From contig NC_088299.1 in assembly GCF_032854445.1 (NCBI RefSeq), positions 4,689,001-4,753,000 on the forward strand: DNA of 64,000 nt, in the 5' to 3' direction. The notes under the pieces are model-generated. The model saw nothing but the letters and a program-made list of their open reading frames with translations. It had not been told where the DNA came from and searched no databases. Of this stretch, positions 25,435 to 37,211 are shown piece by piece. Each line of letters opens with the position of its first letter. Positions within the stretch are counted from its first letter, which is position 1. Source of the DNA: Liolophura sinensis. Taxonomy: Eukaryota; Mollusca; Polyplacophora; Chitonida; Chitonidae. The position numbers and the translations under genes are program-made.

Positions 25435-27879
25435 TCAAAATATCTGCACTCGGTTGTTTCCGAAATCCACGACAATGATTAAACCGTCGGGGGAAACACA
25501 CAAGCCCGAGGGTCTGTCCAACTGCCCGGGGCCACTCCCCGCGGTGCCAAACTTACAGAGAAAGTTGCCGTTTGGCAGAAACACCTGGATACGGTGGTTT
25601 CTGGAATCGGCCACGATGATATTTCCTTCTGGATCGACGGCCACACCCTGGGGCCTCAGGAATTGGCCGTTAGACGAACCTTCCGTGCCCAGAAAACGGG
25701 CCGACTGGAAGTCGGGGTGTATGACCAACAGCCTGTGATTGTTGAAATCGGTGACGATCATGTAACCGTCTCCAGTGAAGCACACGCCTCTGGGGGAATC
25801 AAAATGTTTCCAAAGTGCTCCTTCAAAACCGTACTTGTTGAGAAACTGTCCGTCTCCGGTGAAGAGCTGTACCCGATGATTCCGTGTGTCGGAAACCAAG
25901 ATTTTCCCTTCAGAATTCACCGACACATCCCAGGGATAATTAAACTGGCCGTTCTTGTTGCCTTTCTCGCCGAATTTCAGAATGAAGGTGCCGTCAAAAG
26001 TGAAGAGCTGAATGCGGTGGTTGTCCTTGTCTGAGACGACGATGTGACCCTGGTGATTCGTGGCTACTCCCGCCGGCCGGTCAAACTCGCCGTTCCGGGA
26101 GCCAGGGGCGCCGAATTTATGGTGAAAAGTGCCGTCTGGGTTGAACACTTGAACTCTATTATTTGATCGATCAGCCACGATGATATAGCCGTCCCGATCA
26201 CAACAAATCCCCCACGGTCGGCAAAGTCGTCCCTGTTCCTCCCCTTCACCTCCAAACTGTAACAACATCGGTCCCACTGTAGCGTAATTTCTCCCGCTGC
26301 GTACGTCCACTGTAAACGGGCTGTCGTGAATGTGTTTTCCTCGAATAGTCACAGAAATGACATGCTTGCCTTCAGATTGGGGATGATAGGTAACAGAATA
26401 AGTCCCATTTTGATGATCGATGACGTCATTACGGTACAGCGCCCCCTCCGGGCTCTGTATGATCACCTCCATCGGGTCGCCCCCGACCACCCGGGCCTCA
26501 CCATGGTGATCCCGTGAGTGGACCGTGAAGGTGGCCAGCTTGCCCTTGAGTGCCCTTTTCAGGCCATCACCTGTCCCCATACAATGGGGCGCATAGCCGC
26601 TGCTGTTAATGAAGCCTATCTTAGAGATGGCGTTGTACAGCGCCGAGTCCGGTGAGGTAAAACTGATGTTTTCGTCTTCGTGTGGTTGCAAGTGACCGCG
26701 CAAGCGCCTCATCTGCTGGATTTCGGCCACCATGCGATCTTTAGTGTGCAAAACATCCACATCGCTGCCGGTGTGTAGTAAGTTTTCCACCTGCGCCACT
26801 GTCCGCGTCAAGGAAGTCAGGCCGTCCTTGAGGTCATCAATCTGTAGGTGTAGTGATTTTCCCTTCACTTGTCTTATCTTCTCAACCCTTCTCAGCAGGT
26901 CTCGCTCTCTTTCCTCTAGGGCAGTGATGTAGCGCCGGATAGTGGCCCGGATTTCCGCCGACACGGACTGTGACCGGTTCTCTACCTCTTCTGCCATCCC
27001 CTGACTCAACTGAATGCTCTCCTCGAGAGCTTTGATGCCTGCTTTGGCGTCCGCTAGTAACTTTACGGTGACTGTCTTCGAGTTCTCTATTGCATCTTGA
27101 AGGTAGATGAAACTATGGCCGATATGGTCGACCATGGTGCACTCTCTGCAGATGGGCTGCGCGCACGTGTCGCAGTATAGACGTAACACTTCATGTTCAT
27201 GGCGATCACAGTAGCTGGGGGGTCTGTCCGTGAGGGATAAATACTGGATAGGGGAGGATAGATTAGGGGATGGGGCCATGCTGTGGTGAATACCATTGCC
27301 GGCTGTAGATTGGTGACTAGCTGGTCGTAGCGTTTCTATATGGTGGTCCTTCGTTAAACGGACTCTTTGGTGCGCCCTAACGCAATTTCCGCACAGATAC
27401 TCGCTGCAGTTTTGACATAGGGAAGTGGCCTCGCTGCCCTCGTCACAGGAATTGCACCAGCGAGCGATCTGCCCTCTGCTCGAGTGCGACGTTCGCTCCG
27501 AGCCCCCGGGATCGTAGTCGTCCTCCTGTGAAACCACCACGTCAAGAATATTGCTAATAAACATGTTTGATGGTAGACTGTCGACTCCTGCTGACGTGAG
27601 GGGGACTACAGTGTGACAGGAGGGGCACTTGAGGCATAGTCCTTTGCCGAGGCCGGTGGGGTGGGAGCGACTGACCAGCCCGGCTAGGCAGTTCCTACAG
27701 AATGTATGAAGACATGGCAGTAATCTGGGGTCGGTGAACCTTTTCTGACACACAACGCAGGAGAGTTGTTCGCCGACCGAATCCACGTACGCTGCCATGA
27801 GCGTGGTAATACATGAGGTAGAGACGGGTTTAACACTCACGCCATTTCGAAAGGGCCCCTGGCCCAGAGCGTCAGGCAT
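25435..27879 (-). CDS. TRIM71: E3 ubiquitin ligase / RNA-binding repressor TRIM71 (LIN-41)
   Basis: Family knowledge: a RING ubiquitin ligase that binds mRNA through its NHL propeller and represses it in the cytoplasm during developmental timing. Seen, numbered from the ATG at 27879 (814 residues; human about 868): RING 41-88 (CVVC ... CLHTFCRNC ... CPSC), B-box 1 138-184, B-box 2 222-263 (YCDRHEHE), coiled coil 265-395, filamin domain 440-530, six NHL repeats 541-814, ending VDFGNNRVQIF. Two B-boxes plus filamin plus six NHL exclude TRIM2/TRIM3. All domains lie in one uninterrupted exon. Start: the open frame continues upstream to 27977, where the minus strand has an acceptor-like CTCTCAG, with a stop at 27994-27996; no ATG lies in frame between them. 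Translation therefore starts either at 27879 or in an unseen upstream exon; GTG at 27939 is not a credible animal start. The stop, TGA, is clear. Confidence 0.96.
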   Translation of the reverse strand: MPDALGQGPFRNGVSVKPVSTSCITTLMAAYVDSVGEQLSCVVCQKRFTDPRLLPCLHTFCRNCLAGLVSRSHPTGLGKGLCLKCPSCHTVVPLTSAGVDSLPSNMFISNILDVVVSQEDDYDPGGSERTSHSSRGQIARWCNSCDEGSEATSLCQNCSEYLCGNCVRAHQRVRLTKDHHIETLRPASHQSTAGNGIHHSMAPSPNLSSPIQYLSLTDRPPSYCDRHEHEVLRLYCDTCAQPICRECTMVDHIGHSFIYLQDAIENSKTVTVKLLADAKAGIKALEESIQLSQGMAEEVENRSQSVSAEIRATIRRYITALEERERDLLRRVEKIRQVKGKSLHLQIDDLKDGLTSLTRTVAQVENLLHTGSDVDVLHTKDRMVAEIQQMRRLRGHLQPHEDENISFTSPDSALYNAISKIGFINSSGYAPHCMGTGDGLKRALKGKLATFTVHSRDHHGEARVVGGDPMEVIIQSPEGALYRNDVIDHQNGTYSVTYHPQSEGKHVISVTIRGKHIHDSPFTVDVRSGRNYATVGPMLLQFGGEGEEQGRLCRPWGICCDRDGYIIVADRSNNRVQVFNPDGTFHHKFGAPGSRNGEFDRPAGVATNHQGHIVVSDKDNHRIQLFTFDGTFILKFGEKGNKNGQFNYPWDVSVNSEGKILVSDTRNHRVQLFTGDGQFLNKYGFEGALWKHFDSPRGVCFTGDGYMIVTDFNNHRLLVIHPDFQSARFLGTEGSSNGQFLRPQGVAVDPEGNIIVADSRNHRIQVFLPNGNFLCKFGTAGSGPGQLDRPSGLCVSPDGLIIVVDFGNNRVQIF
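27814..27821 (-). promoter_or_regulatory. let-7 seed match in the TRIM71 reading frame
   Basis: The minus strand reads CTACCTCA within the codons for V-S-T-S, just before the RING domain. Coding-region sites are generally weaker than 3' UTR sites, but this one is part of a four-site cluster. Confidence 0.35.
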
Positions 27880-28620
27880 ACCATTGCTGATCGGAGCTAG
27901 GCCGGGTTGGCTCCAGCCCAACCGCTCGTCCCGACACACATCGAAGCCCTCAATGGTGACTTTGAACGGAGTATTCCCTGAGAGTTTAGCCGATTAGAGT
28001 CACCACAAACCATAGCAATTTTATGAGGTAGATTGTAGGTTGTAATGTAAAGCGTCCCCTACCGTCAGACCGTTTTGTTCACCGGCAGTCCCCTTCACCC
28101 GTGTTAAATTCTCGAGACGCCATCTTTTACCACTGGATGCAGGCAGGCGGAGTAACCTGATTAATCATCAACTGTCAGTCCAGCTGTCGCTCCCGCGCGC
28201 TCAGCCAATCGAACCGCTCTAATCTAGGTTTTGTCACGCCCTCCTCCAATTCATGCTTTCTGACAAATGTGTCAAGGAATTTGACCCAGAACTCCCCTCG
28301 TTATCATGCATACAGTTGACATATACCCGACATCAGCGCCGTTCGGTTTAAAAGTCTAAAGTGCAGTCTTTGTCTAACTAGAATTGGCTAAATTTCTCTG
28401 ACAGTGATTTTCACTTTTCCGTCGCACAGCACGCGGAACCCGCCTCGTTGAACAAATAAGGCAATGTCCCCGCTATGATTAGTCCATAGCGCTTTACGTA
28501 ACATTATGTAACCTCCCAGTGGCGTGGTCTCCAAAACTCCGATTTACGTCATGCATGTTCCTGGGCGCGGGTAGCGATTGCACCGATGCAGACGGCAGAC
28601 ATTTTCCCCTCAGACCATAT
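27880..28620 (-). promoter_or_regulatory. TRIM71 5' leader and likely promoter-proximal region
   Basis: This stretch has more CpG and GC than the surrounding sequence, with GCGCGC-type motifs at about 28193-28201 and a minus-strand ATTGG (inverted CCAAT box) just beside them at about 28203-28210. No open frame spans it. A transcription start cannot be placed. A 5' exon may lie here if the acceptor at 27977 is used. Confidence 0.35.
28024..28047 (-). promoter_or_regulatory. Bipartite let-7-complementary element upstream of TRIM71
   Basis: The plus strand reads TGAGGTAG (let-7 bases 1-8), four extra bases ATTG, then TAGGTTGTA (let-7 bases 9-17). The minus-strand RNA would therefore pair with 17 of the 22 let-7 bases around a 4-base target bulge. 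No let-7 3-prime arm or hairpin follows on the plus strand, so it is a target-like element rather than a let-7 gene. It lies 145 bases upstream of the ATG at 27879. Confidence 0.5.
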
Positions 28621-29289
28621 AGAATCTATACATATTAAACATACATTTTTCCAAGGGGAACATATTATGAGCAATAACTATATATACAGTGTACATTGCA
28701 TTTGAAACTGACTGATACATAGGCACACAATTACTACACGCGGTAACACTATACGATATAGAGCTAAGGGCATGTCCACATGGGTATATTTTTACCTGGG
28801 TATATTATGTTGTCGTCATCATTGAACAGACAGATTTTTGCATCTGGAAACCGTTACATAGCTTGAAGGCCCTGCGCAGCTGACGACGCGTACTTCTAAA
28901 AGGCAATCAGGAATGTTGCAGTATTGCAAAACTGTATCGTGATATGGTCTTATGTAATTGCTTGCAAATGACACCAAAACTGTTGTGTCTGTTGTAGAAC
29001 TAAATTATAAAGGAGAGGACGTAAACCTGCTCTGCTGTGTTGCGGCTGGCCTAGCTGGAAATCGATTATTAAGCTGTCTCTCAGACTAATCAGTTTTTGC
29101 AGCACTGAATTATTGGCTTTTTAAAAGTACAGCGCGGGAATGGAGTAACTTGAATGACCGTGAAGAATTGCACGTTAAATGAAGCCACATGAACGAAGGC
29201 ATGCTCCAATCAATAGATTACAGCAGCAAGTGAATGGCTGGAGTGCTATCTCATGAATGGATGTGCAGAGATGAATGGACTGGTCGAAT
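28621..29289. other. Non-coding spacer
   Basis: No supported gene or repeat. Confidence 0.35.
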
Positions 29290-29304
29290 TCATGACACAA
29301 TGTC

Positions 29305-29670
29305 GAGCATTGATTAAAACACTGCTCCCAGTCTAATATGAATGTATTGAAGGTATTTCGTGTTTATGAACCATTTCACCCAGGTGCATACACGTATAGT
29401 TATTCAAAATGACCATTAATGGCATACAGTTGTGTTTGTTTCATCCATAAACTTGCCGTCACTGTTTCGGGGCGAGTTCGAATCCACGTATTGATTAAAA
29501 CAGAGCATTCACTGTAGTTTGAATTGGTTGAACCGAAACAAAAGGTATAATCGTGTGTTTGAACCATTTCATATTATTCTGGTGGTATATATCTAAATGA
29601 TTAGATATATACTGTTTTGTTTCATCTGTATAACCTACCATTCCTGGAAGTTCAGATCCGGCTTAGATCT
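29305..29670. repeat. ~180-bp diverged tandem duplication
   Basis: Two diverged copies share GATTAAAACA (29312 and 29493), 'TGAACCATTTCA', 'TGTTTGTTTCATC' and 'GTTCGAATCC/GTTCAGATCC', at a spacing of 176-181 bp. Non-coding. Confidence 0.6.
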
Positions 29671-30858
29671 TTTTGTAACTAATTCGACTTCACAGGTATT
29701 TCCCCGAACCGTTTGCGTTTAAATACAGTTGCCGCGTTTGTGATACAACATGTTCAGCGTAGGCTTGAATAGCAGCGTGAGATATTGAGAATTCATGAAA
29801 ATAAATCATTTGCACCCCCCTCCCACCCACTCACCCCCCCCCCCACTCACCCCCGGCCCCCAACACATCCCCAATGAGCATATGCTTTACTGGGTATGGC
29901 GTTTAGCACACCTACAAACAAGCTTCGATTACTTTCCCTTGTTACGTCACAGCACATGCCCAAGTACGTTTGTTCACGTTTACCCAACATACATATACGG
30001 TATAGGCCTGTATTGGAACAGAACTAAGTAGTTAATTGCTTTACAAGAAAAGGTGTAATTCAGCCGTGTTGTAGTTACCTTTATATTGTACACACCGTTA
30101 ATGAAGACCCACCTGGCCCACATTGTGTAAGTTCATCCAAGTTGAATAGCACTCGAGAGAACCTCAGGCTTTGTAACAAAAACACGTGCTAAATACGTTA
30201 TCATATATAACGTGATTAAAACTTGGCTGCATGCGTGTGGATTTTTGAGCTCAAATTAGTCCATTATTTAGCAGAGAATTTGTCGTTAGCTGACAACAGT
30301 ATGCGGTATGGAAGCCGGTAAAGGCCACCATTGTACCAGTATTGTACGACTGAACAATGATGGATTTTACTGGCTTCCATAATTCGGGGCCCTAATACAG
30401 AATGTATACAGTAAGAACTGCACACAGAGCTCCAGAGTTTTTAAACGAAACTGCATTTAACATCAAATTTGGTGGAAGCTAGGCTTTTCATTGACCGGAA
30501 TTTATGTGACGGCACCCCAAAAGGTGAATGTGATAATGTTAAAAGCATTTTCATTTCGCTATTCAATTAGTTATGGTTTTATTTATTTAGTTATTTACTT
30601 GATTGTTGTGTGAAACAATTTTCTAATCTAGATATATACCACTCAGGTCTGTTTCATGAGTAAATGATATTCGGGATTACGTGGAGTAAACCTGTGACCA
30701 TTGGCATGTTTCTGACGAACTATTCCTCTTGTATATAGTGCTTATTATGAAATTATCACCCATAAATGGACTGCGAACAATGAGAGCAAGGAATCTACAA
30801 ATTGCCCAAGACCAGGATTTAATACGCACCTTCATATCTAGTTGTTTGGCCGCTGTAT
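29671..30858. other. Non-coding spacer
   Basis: No supported gene. A long C-rich tract lies at 29814-29861. Confidence 0.4.
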
Positions 30859-31020
30859 ATTTATTTATTTATTTATTTGATTGGTGTTTTCCGCCGTACT
30901 CAAGAATATTTCACTTATACGACGGCGGGCAACATTATGATGGGGGGAAACCGAGCAGAGCACGGGGGGAAACCCACGACCATCCGCAGGTTGCTGCATG
31001 ACCTTCCCACTCACGGCCGC
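30859..31020 (-). mobile_element. SINE-A copy lacking the head (minus)
   Basis: An (ATTT)n tail and a well-preserved core up to 'CTTCCCACTCACGGCCGC'. The tRNA-like head is absent. Confidence 0.9.
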
Positions 31021-31479
31021 TGTACAAGTGTACAGCATATGTGTATATGGGGGTAGGGGAAGTGGCCATAACCCTTAGGAATTAAGAAGACTGTACATAC
31101 AAGGGCAATGAGCGAAGCGTGTTAAACAGCATACTGTCATTCAGTTCTTTCCCACTCAGTATCAGCTATCCGAAAGGTAAACTTTATCCAAACTCGGCTT
31201 GGATCTGAAGTGTTTTCCCAGATGGTCCCTCTAGTTGAAAGTTACGCCCACTGATATAACCCAACATGTGGGACCCCCAGCTATTAAAGCAGATGCCGCC
31301 CGTCGAAATGACAAGTGTAATGTATTCCGATCTGTGGCAGTAATCAAACTCTATGCTTATAGCTTAAGCAAATGCTAAAAACAAGGTCTTCACAAAATGT
31401 CATATATAGGTCCATGCTTGTGCCATAATGCACCACCGTCAAAAAAAATCTCCAGTTAAATCCGTTCAATGGGGCATTC

Positions 31480-31495
31480 AACGGATTAATCCGTT
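31480..31495. promoter_or_regulatory. Perfect 16-bp palindrome AACGGATTAATCCGTT
   Basis: This holds two abutting TAATCC/GGATTA half-sites, the core recognised by K50-type homeodomains such as Otx and Pitx. Near copies lie at 31458-31465 (AATCCGTT) and about 31533-31548 (AACGGATTAATCTGTT). A regulatory role is inference only. Confidence 0.3.
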
Positions 31496-31615
31496 TCTAA
31501 TACATGTATATAATGAATTAATCGGTAATCGTAAACGGATTAATCTGTTAGATCGACGGAAATGCATAGTTACCATGGCTACTTAAAAGTAATGTCACGA
31601 AAATTCAAAAGTTCA

Positions 31616-31880
31616 GGGGCCTCCGTGGCTCAGTTGGTTAGCGCGCTAGCGCAGCGTAATGACCCAGGAGACTCTCACCAATGCGGTCGCTGTGAGTTCA
31701 AGTCCAGCTCATGCTGGCTTTCTCTCCGGCCGTATGTGGGAAGGTCTGTTAGCTACCTGCGGATGGTCGTGGGTTTCCCCCGGGTTCTGCCCGGTTTCCA
31801 CCCATCATAATGCTGGCCGCCGTCGTATAAGTGAAATATTCTTGAGTACTGCGTAAAACACCAATCAAAAAAAAAAAAAA
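31616..31880 (+). mobile_element. Full-length SINE-A with target-site duplication
   Basis: The head is at the left: GGGGCCTCCGTGGCTCAGTT, with the A box TGGCTCAGTTGG, then the B-box-like GAGTTCAAGTCC. It is followed by the core and an A-rich tail. AAAATTCAAAA flanks it at 31600-31610 and 31887-31897, a likely 11-bp target-site duplication. This is the cleanest full-length copy in the window and suggests recent insertion. The head is not a functional tRNA gene. Confidence 0.93.
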
Positions 31881-31897
31881 AAATCAAAAATTCAAAA

Positions 31898-34800
31898 ATT
31901 CCACAGACTGATGAAAAAACTATTTTATTGCTGGTGAAAATAAATACATCACTAGGATTCCATCATCTATAGATTATACATTCAATACTGTTGTTCCCCG
32001 CAATGTCTGGCTTGCTACCCTGTTTAAATGACGAAATATTAAATCTATTGGTTTTAGTCCAAAAGTCAATAAACAAATGTAATTATTTTTATATAAAATA
32101 TCTGAATATACTGCTTCATCCTCAAAAATAATAATAAAAATAATAAAAATAATTGATAATAGCAAAACCATATTTTTTTATTTACAGACATGTATAGATG
32201 AATGATAAAATAAACTGATTTACTTCAATTATTTTTATTATTGAGGGACTTCGTCTTTTGGGCAAATCTATAATTCAAGGCTGAGACATGCGGCACCACG
32301 TACATGCACATGTTTACCTTTTAAAAGAATTCAAAAATTTAATGCATTTAATTCAGCAAAGAAAATTCCCCCCAAAATACATAAATAAACATAGCTTCTG
32401 ATATAGCCTTTGCTGTGTTTTTCTGCTTATGCTCCTGTCTTTGTTAATAATTTTTTCACTTCCGACTGTACCTAAAAAAATTTAACGAACTTAAAAATTG
32501 CAACTGTTACAGATATAAACAGAATTGTCGACTCTTATTTCCTGGAGATATTTTTTTAATAAATTCTGTATTTAAATCTACAATAAAGATTTTATTTAAT
32601 TCCATTGGTTGCTTACTCAGTCTATTTAAGAATACATTTCACTCATATGACGATGTTTATTCCTAAAAAGGAATTAAGGAAAAGCCAGTCAAAATTGTTC
32701 AAATACCATTGTTATAAATATATCCCATTGCTAGACCTCTGTGGATGAAAACTGAACCAGTATTCCTACACAACTATAATTGTTCTACTAAGAATTAAAA
32801 CTGTCAGTTACATGTCAGTTTGTGGAAGAAATGTACATGTGCAGTTTTCTGTGTTGTATTTTTATTTATTAGCAATCATGGTACACATGATTATACGCAT
32901 TTATCAATTTATGTACAGCCGACAAATAGATGGTAACTTACATATGGCCTACAAAATGGCTGACCTCGTGTTTTGGATGTTCTGGAACAACAGGCCGTGT
33001 ACATATATGTATATACCTCTACAAAGACATGCGCAGATAGGTGTTTACACCAACGTTAGCTTTGTCGTGTCTCCATATTGGTTTTCGCTCAGGCCCCAGC
33101 CATGATTGAATGAACAAGAGTGTTGTTCTAAAAGCCAGGGTCAAGCAGATGGTTTGTCTCGATCAAGTCGAACCCCGCCGGTCCATGACGAACCCTATCC
33201 CAAACTGACCCGCCCCTTCCGCCTAGAGGGGGGCATTGGTAAATTTATGCGACCACTACAGTCACCCCGTGAAAAGGAAACGTCTTTAGGCGGATTTGTC
33301 TTGTTTACGTCTCGAGTCGCCGGTATGTGTAGGCGGGTGTTATAGCGTCCAGTCCCTTGTCCGTCATCTGAGTGACCCTTATTCTGTGTACACCCTACCC
33401 CCACCCCTAAACGCTGTATAGGATCTTCAGACTTAACAAACACACAAGCTGGCCACACCGTCAGTCTAAAGGTGACTATCACCTTCGACCAACCAGATAA
33501 TACGGCCACTCCCGGAGTTGACCACAAGCGCATGATAAAAATGGTCTTAATAGGTTTAGACTAAATACTAAAGGGACAGGCTGTAGGCCTATGGTAGGGT
33601 AGGGTGTGGTGAATTTAACCTGTGACGATCTCTTTCGCCTTTCTCTGTGTTTAGTCCAACAGCTGAAACGGACATCGTGTACATGGCAAAATCAACAGTG
33701 GGCGAACACACAGGCGACGGCGTGTGAAAATATTCCTGTTTTAACATAATTTAAAATAAAATAAAAAAAAAATACACTTCACATGTAACAAGGAATTGTT
33801 TGCTTGTCATTACATTCCGACGACCGGAAGCATTTTGACTTTTTAAAATTTAATACCGAAAACGAAACAGTGTATAGGGCCTTTGTAGTATAACAATACG
33901 TCAGGTGCACATATCTATATATATTAATGTATATATAATATACAAGATCAAAATTAACATAATTTCCATGCCTTAACTTGATATATTCTCACGTAATTTA
34001 TAGGTTTTGGCAAGGACACCCTAAAAATCCATGCCCAAAGGTTCCGTGTTGCTGTCTAAAAATGTAGTCCCCTCATTCGTATCGATTCTAGCTTGAGCAT
34101 TTGTCCAGTCCGCGGGAATTGAAGTGTATGTGTATATACAGCGCAGGAACACGGCACGGTGCATGATTTGGCTTTCAACGTCTGTGGACCAGACTGTAGT
34201 TGCATCAGAAGCTATATAAGAATTATCGATCTAAGATGTGATCAAATGGCCAATGAAACCGCGAAATAAGCCCATGTACATGTAGCCAATATGGTTGAAT
34301 AGGTACTACATTTTAACGCTCATGGATACATCGATCTTCTCCGCATATTACATGACACTAGCTAGATTAGCATGCTTAAATTTTGTCCATTTAATGACAT
34401 ACAAGTATTCGTCATCCAGTACAATATTGCCAGTACGTGATACCTATATCGTGTACTTCGTCATGACAGTTCACCGCTAGCTCTGATAATACAAGCTATA
34501 CACCGTTTATTGATTTTTTTTTCTTTCGCCATTTTTCTTTACAGACACAAATTGTGGTCGTAAAAGGCCATTGCTGTTTTCAGTCTTTTAGGGAGATGTC
34601 ATTTTCAGCCATTTTGATTTTTCAGTTCTGTTGGCTGCATGTATACGTGTACATTGCATACAACGAGTGACGTCCAAGCGGGTACATGTACAAGCCCTAT
34701 ACATGACACTAAAAGAGGATGTGCTATACAAAACTTAATCGATGTATGTATGTAAGATGTAAGATGTGCCCTGCCATCATCAAGGTATAATTACATATAT

Positions 34801-37209
34801 GCACGTATTATATTTTCAATAACCTTTAAATATCCTTAAACTTCATGTATTTATGTATTTGTATAGTGTATCTGAGAAACAGACAGGATTTGTGTTTATA
34901 CATATTCCGCATCTGACTGGTTTATTATCACTCTATGTTTGGATATGGATGTTTATGCTGTGCTGCATGGAGTTTGGTTGCAAAAGCCGAATATCGAATT
35001 TGAAGACCTTGTGTATCAAAACGAAATTATTTGTATGTACAGAATGCCTTCAAAGTTTATCGAAATTTTCTGTGTGGGACAAATAATAAATACTATTAGT
35101 AATTTTTAATAATGTTAGGTTATAGCCCCAACACGCACAAATAGACACCATGGACTATCTGACACCATTACATGTGATACCATTGCTGAAATGTTGCATT
35201 TACAGTGCGCGTTTCGGGCAATGGAATAGACATGTATCGTATTTTACTATAGCCGCAGATGGGAAATTAAAAGAAAAATACGTATTAGACACCCACTGAA
35301 GCGTATAGGTGATACAGAAAATTGTGAATAGATATTAATTAGGTTTCGTCGACAAATGGTAACAGGCAGATTCCGGATTCCGGATTCAATGCACACAATA
35401 CCATTAAGATTCTCAATCGTAAAGTGACAGCCATTAATTTATACCATGTATGGAGGTGCATTAAAGATTACACCATAATGATATTCAGATATATATATAT
35501 ATAATCCACTGGAATAACCCAAGTTCTAGCGGACATTCTTAATTGTATTTCATGGCAAACGTTGAATAAAATTCACCAGAGTTGGTATCGAAACCAAATC
35601 ATTGCCTCATGAAAACACAACAAATCCAATCCTTCAAGGATGACAAATCCGTCTCATAGATTTATGATAGACTTAATTATACAATCTTCACGTGTGGTAT
35701 TATCGCTAATCTTACATCTGAACTACAGCGCTAATTTTTAAGTTTGTTTAATACAGCTAATACAGTCTAATGCAACTTTTAATATTAAAATAAACATATC
35801 CGAGATAATTTACAAATTTAGCGCCATAAAATATGTGCAAGTTAAGATAATAAATTATACTCCATTCAGTCTAAGTCAGCTTCGTGGTCCCGTAGGCACG
35901 AAAAACCAAAAGCAAACTTTTTTGTTTTCTTATTTCCAGAATTCTGATTTCGATCGTACATGTATATACATTGAATTCGTATTCTGCAATTTCTCTTGAT
36001 GCACATGTGTGTTAAGGCGACACGTATGGTTATATTTGACATAATATATAACATCTCAACTTCATGCATCTTTCGCTCGATATGTGCACATTTTAATGGA
36101 TTATGTCCTTTTCTCAAGCAATTAGTTAATAAATCAGTCAATGCCCCCACCGTCTCCCCTACCCACAACCACACACACGTATATACTTGGCTAAACGGTG
36201 CGAAAAGAAGATAGTCAGCCACCTAGACAGCATAAGCCAGGGCATAATTGTGGACGGCAAAATTATCGATTTTTTTGTCTTCCTTTTTTTCTCTTCCTCT
36301 CCATTTTTTTTGCCCAGGTTTCAACAAATGGAATTTTCGGCCACACTTCCATACTCCTCGCAGAGGAAGTTACACGCACCACTGTCCACCTTTCAAAGAC
36401 TGCAATCTCCGGAGTCACTTTTCATACTCCTCACCGTGCATGCGCCATTCTCTAAAACCTCACAGAGTAAAAACAAACTGTTCAGTTTAGCCAAAGAACT
36501 TTCACTTCAATACTTGACTGTATATATGTAGTGCATGAAACTGCAAATTTCAGACACGCTTGGTCGGCTTGTTTGTATAGTAAAACCAGTATGTAAAGTC
36601 GCCAACCACCTTAATGTCGCATAGTTCAAATGTTGGACAGCTTCATCGGATTCATCTGATGCAATCGGGCTTAATGATATTTCCAAATATTTAGATTTGT
36701 TCTAATGTTTTATGATATAAATATATTATTTTATTTGGAGTGATGTTTATTCCAGTTGAGTAACACTCTAGAACATTTCGGCTAAATTGTGATGAGATTT
36801 TGGGTGGAACGAATGAATGAATGACAGAATGGGGTTTCAAGCTTTCTCCCTAATTTTTCAGCGTAAGAACGTCAACGTGGCGGAAGAATGTTACAACCAC
36901 GAAACAGTTGTATTTCCATCAGAGAATGATAACGGCCCAAATCAGAATAAATAGTAAACAGATGTTTTTGAAACCAACTAAAATAAACAAAAAACAAAAA
37001 AAATCACTTAAATTACGAAAATCACATAAAATATATTTCTTATAAAATATCATTACCCCTACTATTTATAGGTTAAGATGATTGTAAAGTTTGAAATAGT
37101 TGTGATGCGAACCGATTTATACAATTTAGGACTTTTACTATTGACTCTGAGCGGTAACACGCGTGCACAGAGAAGGCTGGTATTTTGCCAAAGCTAATTG
37201 CTGGCGCTA
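31898..37209. other. Non-coding intergenic spacer
   Basis: About 5.3 kb with no supported gene. A degraded SINE-like scrap lies at 32610-32660. Overlapping open frames at 33.1-33.5 and 35.9-36.5 kb run on both strands without domains. Confidence 0.4.
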
Positions 37210-37211
37210 TT

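Noticed and set aside
25594-26034. 146-codon plus-strand frame
   Set aside because: It is the antisense shadow of the TRIM71 NHL repeats.
27879-27939. TRIM71 start at the GTG at 27939
   Set aside because: Animal genes very rarely start at GTG. The first in-frame ATG is at 27879, or the true start is in an upstream exon.
28024-28100. A let-7 microRNA gene on the plus strand
   Set aside because: The match is interrupted by four bases and no complementary let-7 3-prime arm or hairpin follows within 80 bases. A target-like role on the minus strand fits better.
31616-31700. A tRNA gene at the TGGCTCAGTTGG motif (also at 48.86, 51.03 and 63.6 kb)
   Set aside because: These are tRNA-derived SINE heads continuous with the SINE core and tail, and they lack a foldable acceptor stem.
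35866-36531. Overlapping frames of about 115 codons on both strands
   Set aside because: They overlap one another on opposite strands and carry no motif. One is T-rich low complexity.
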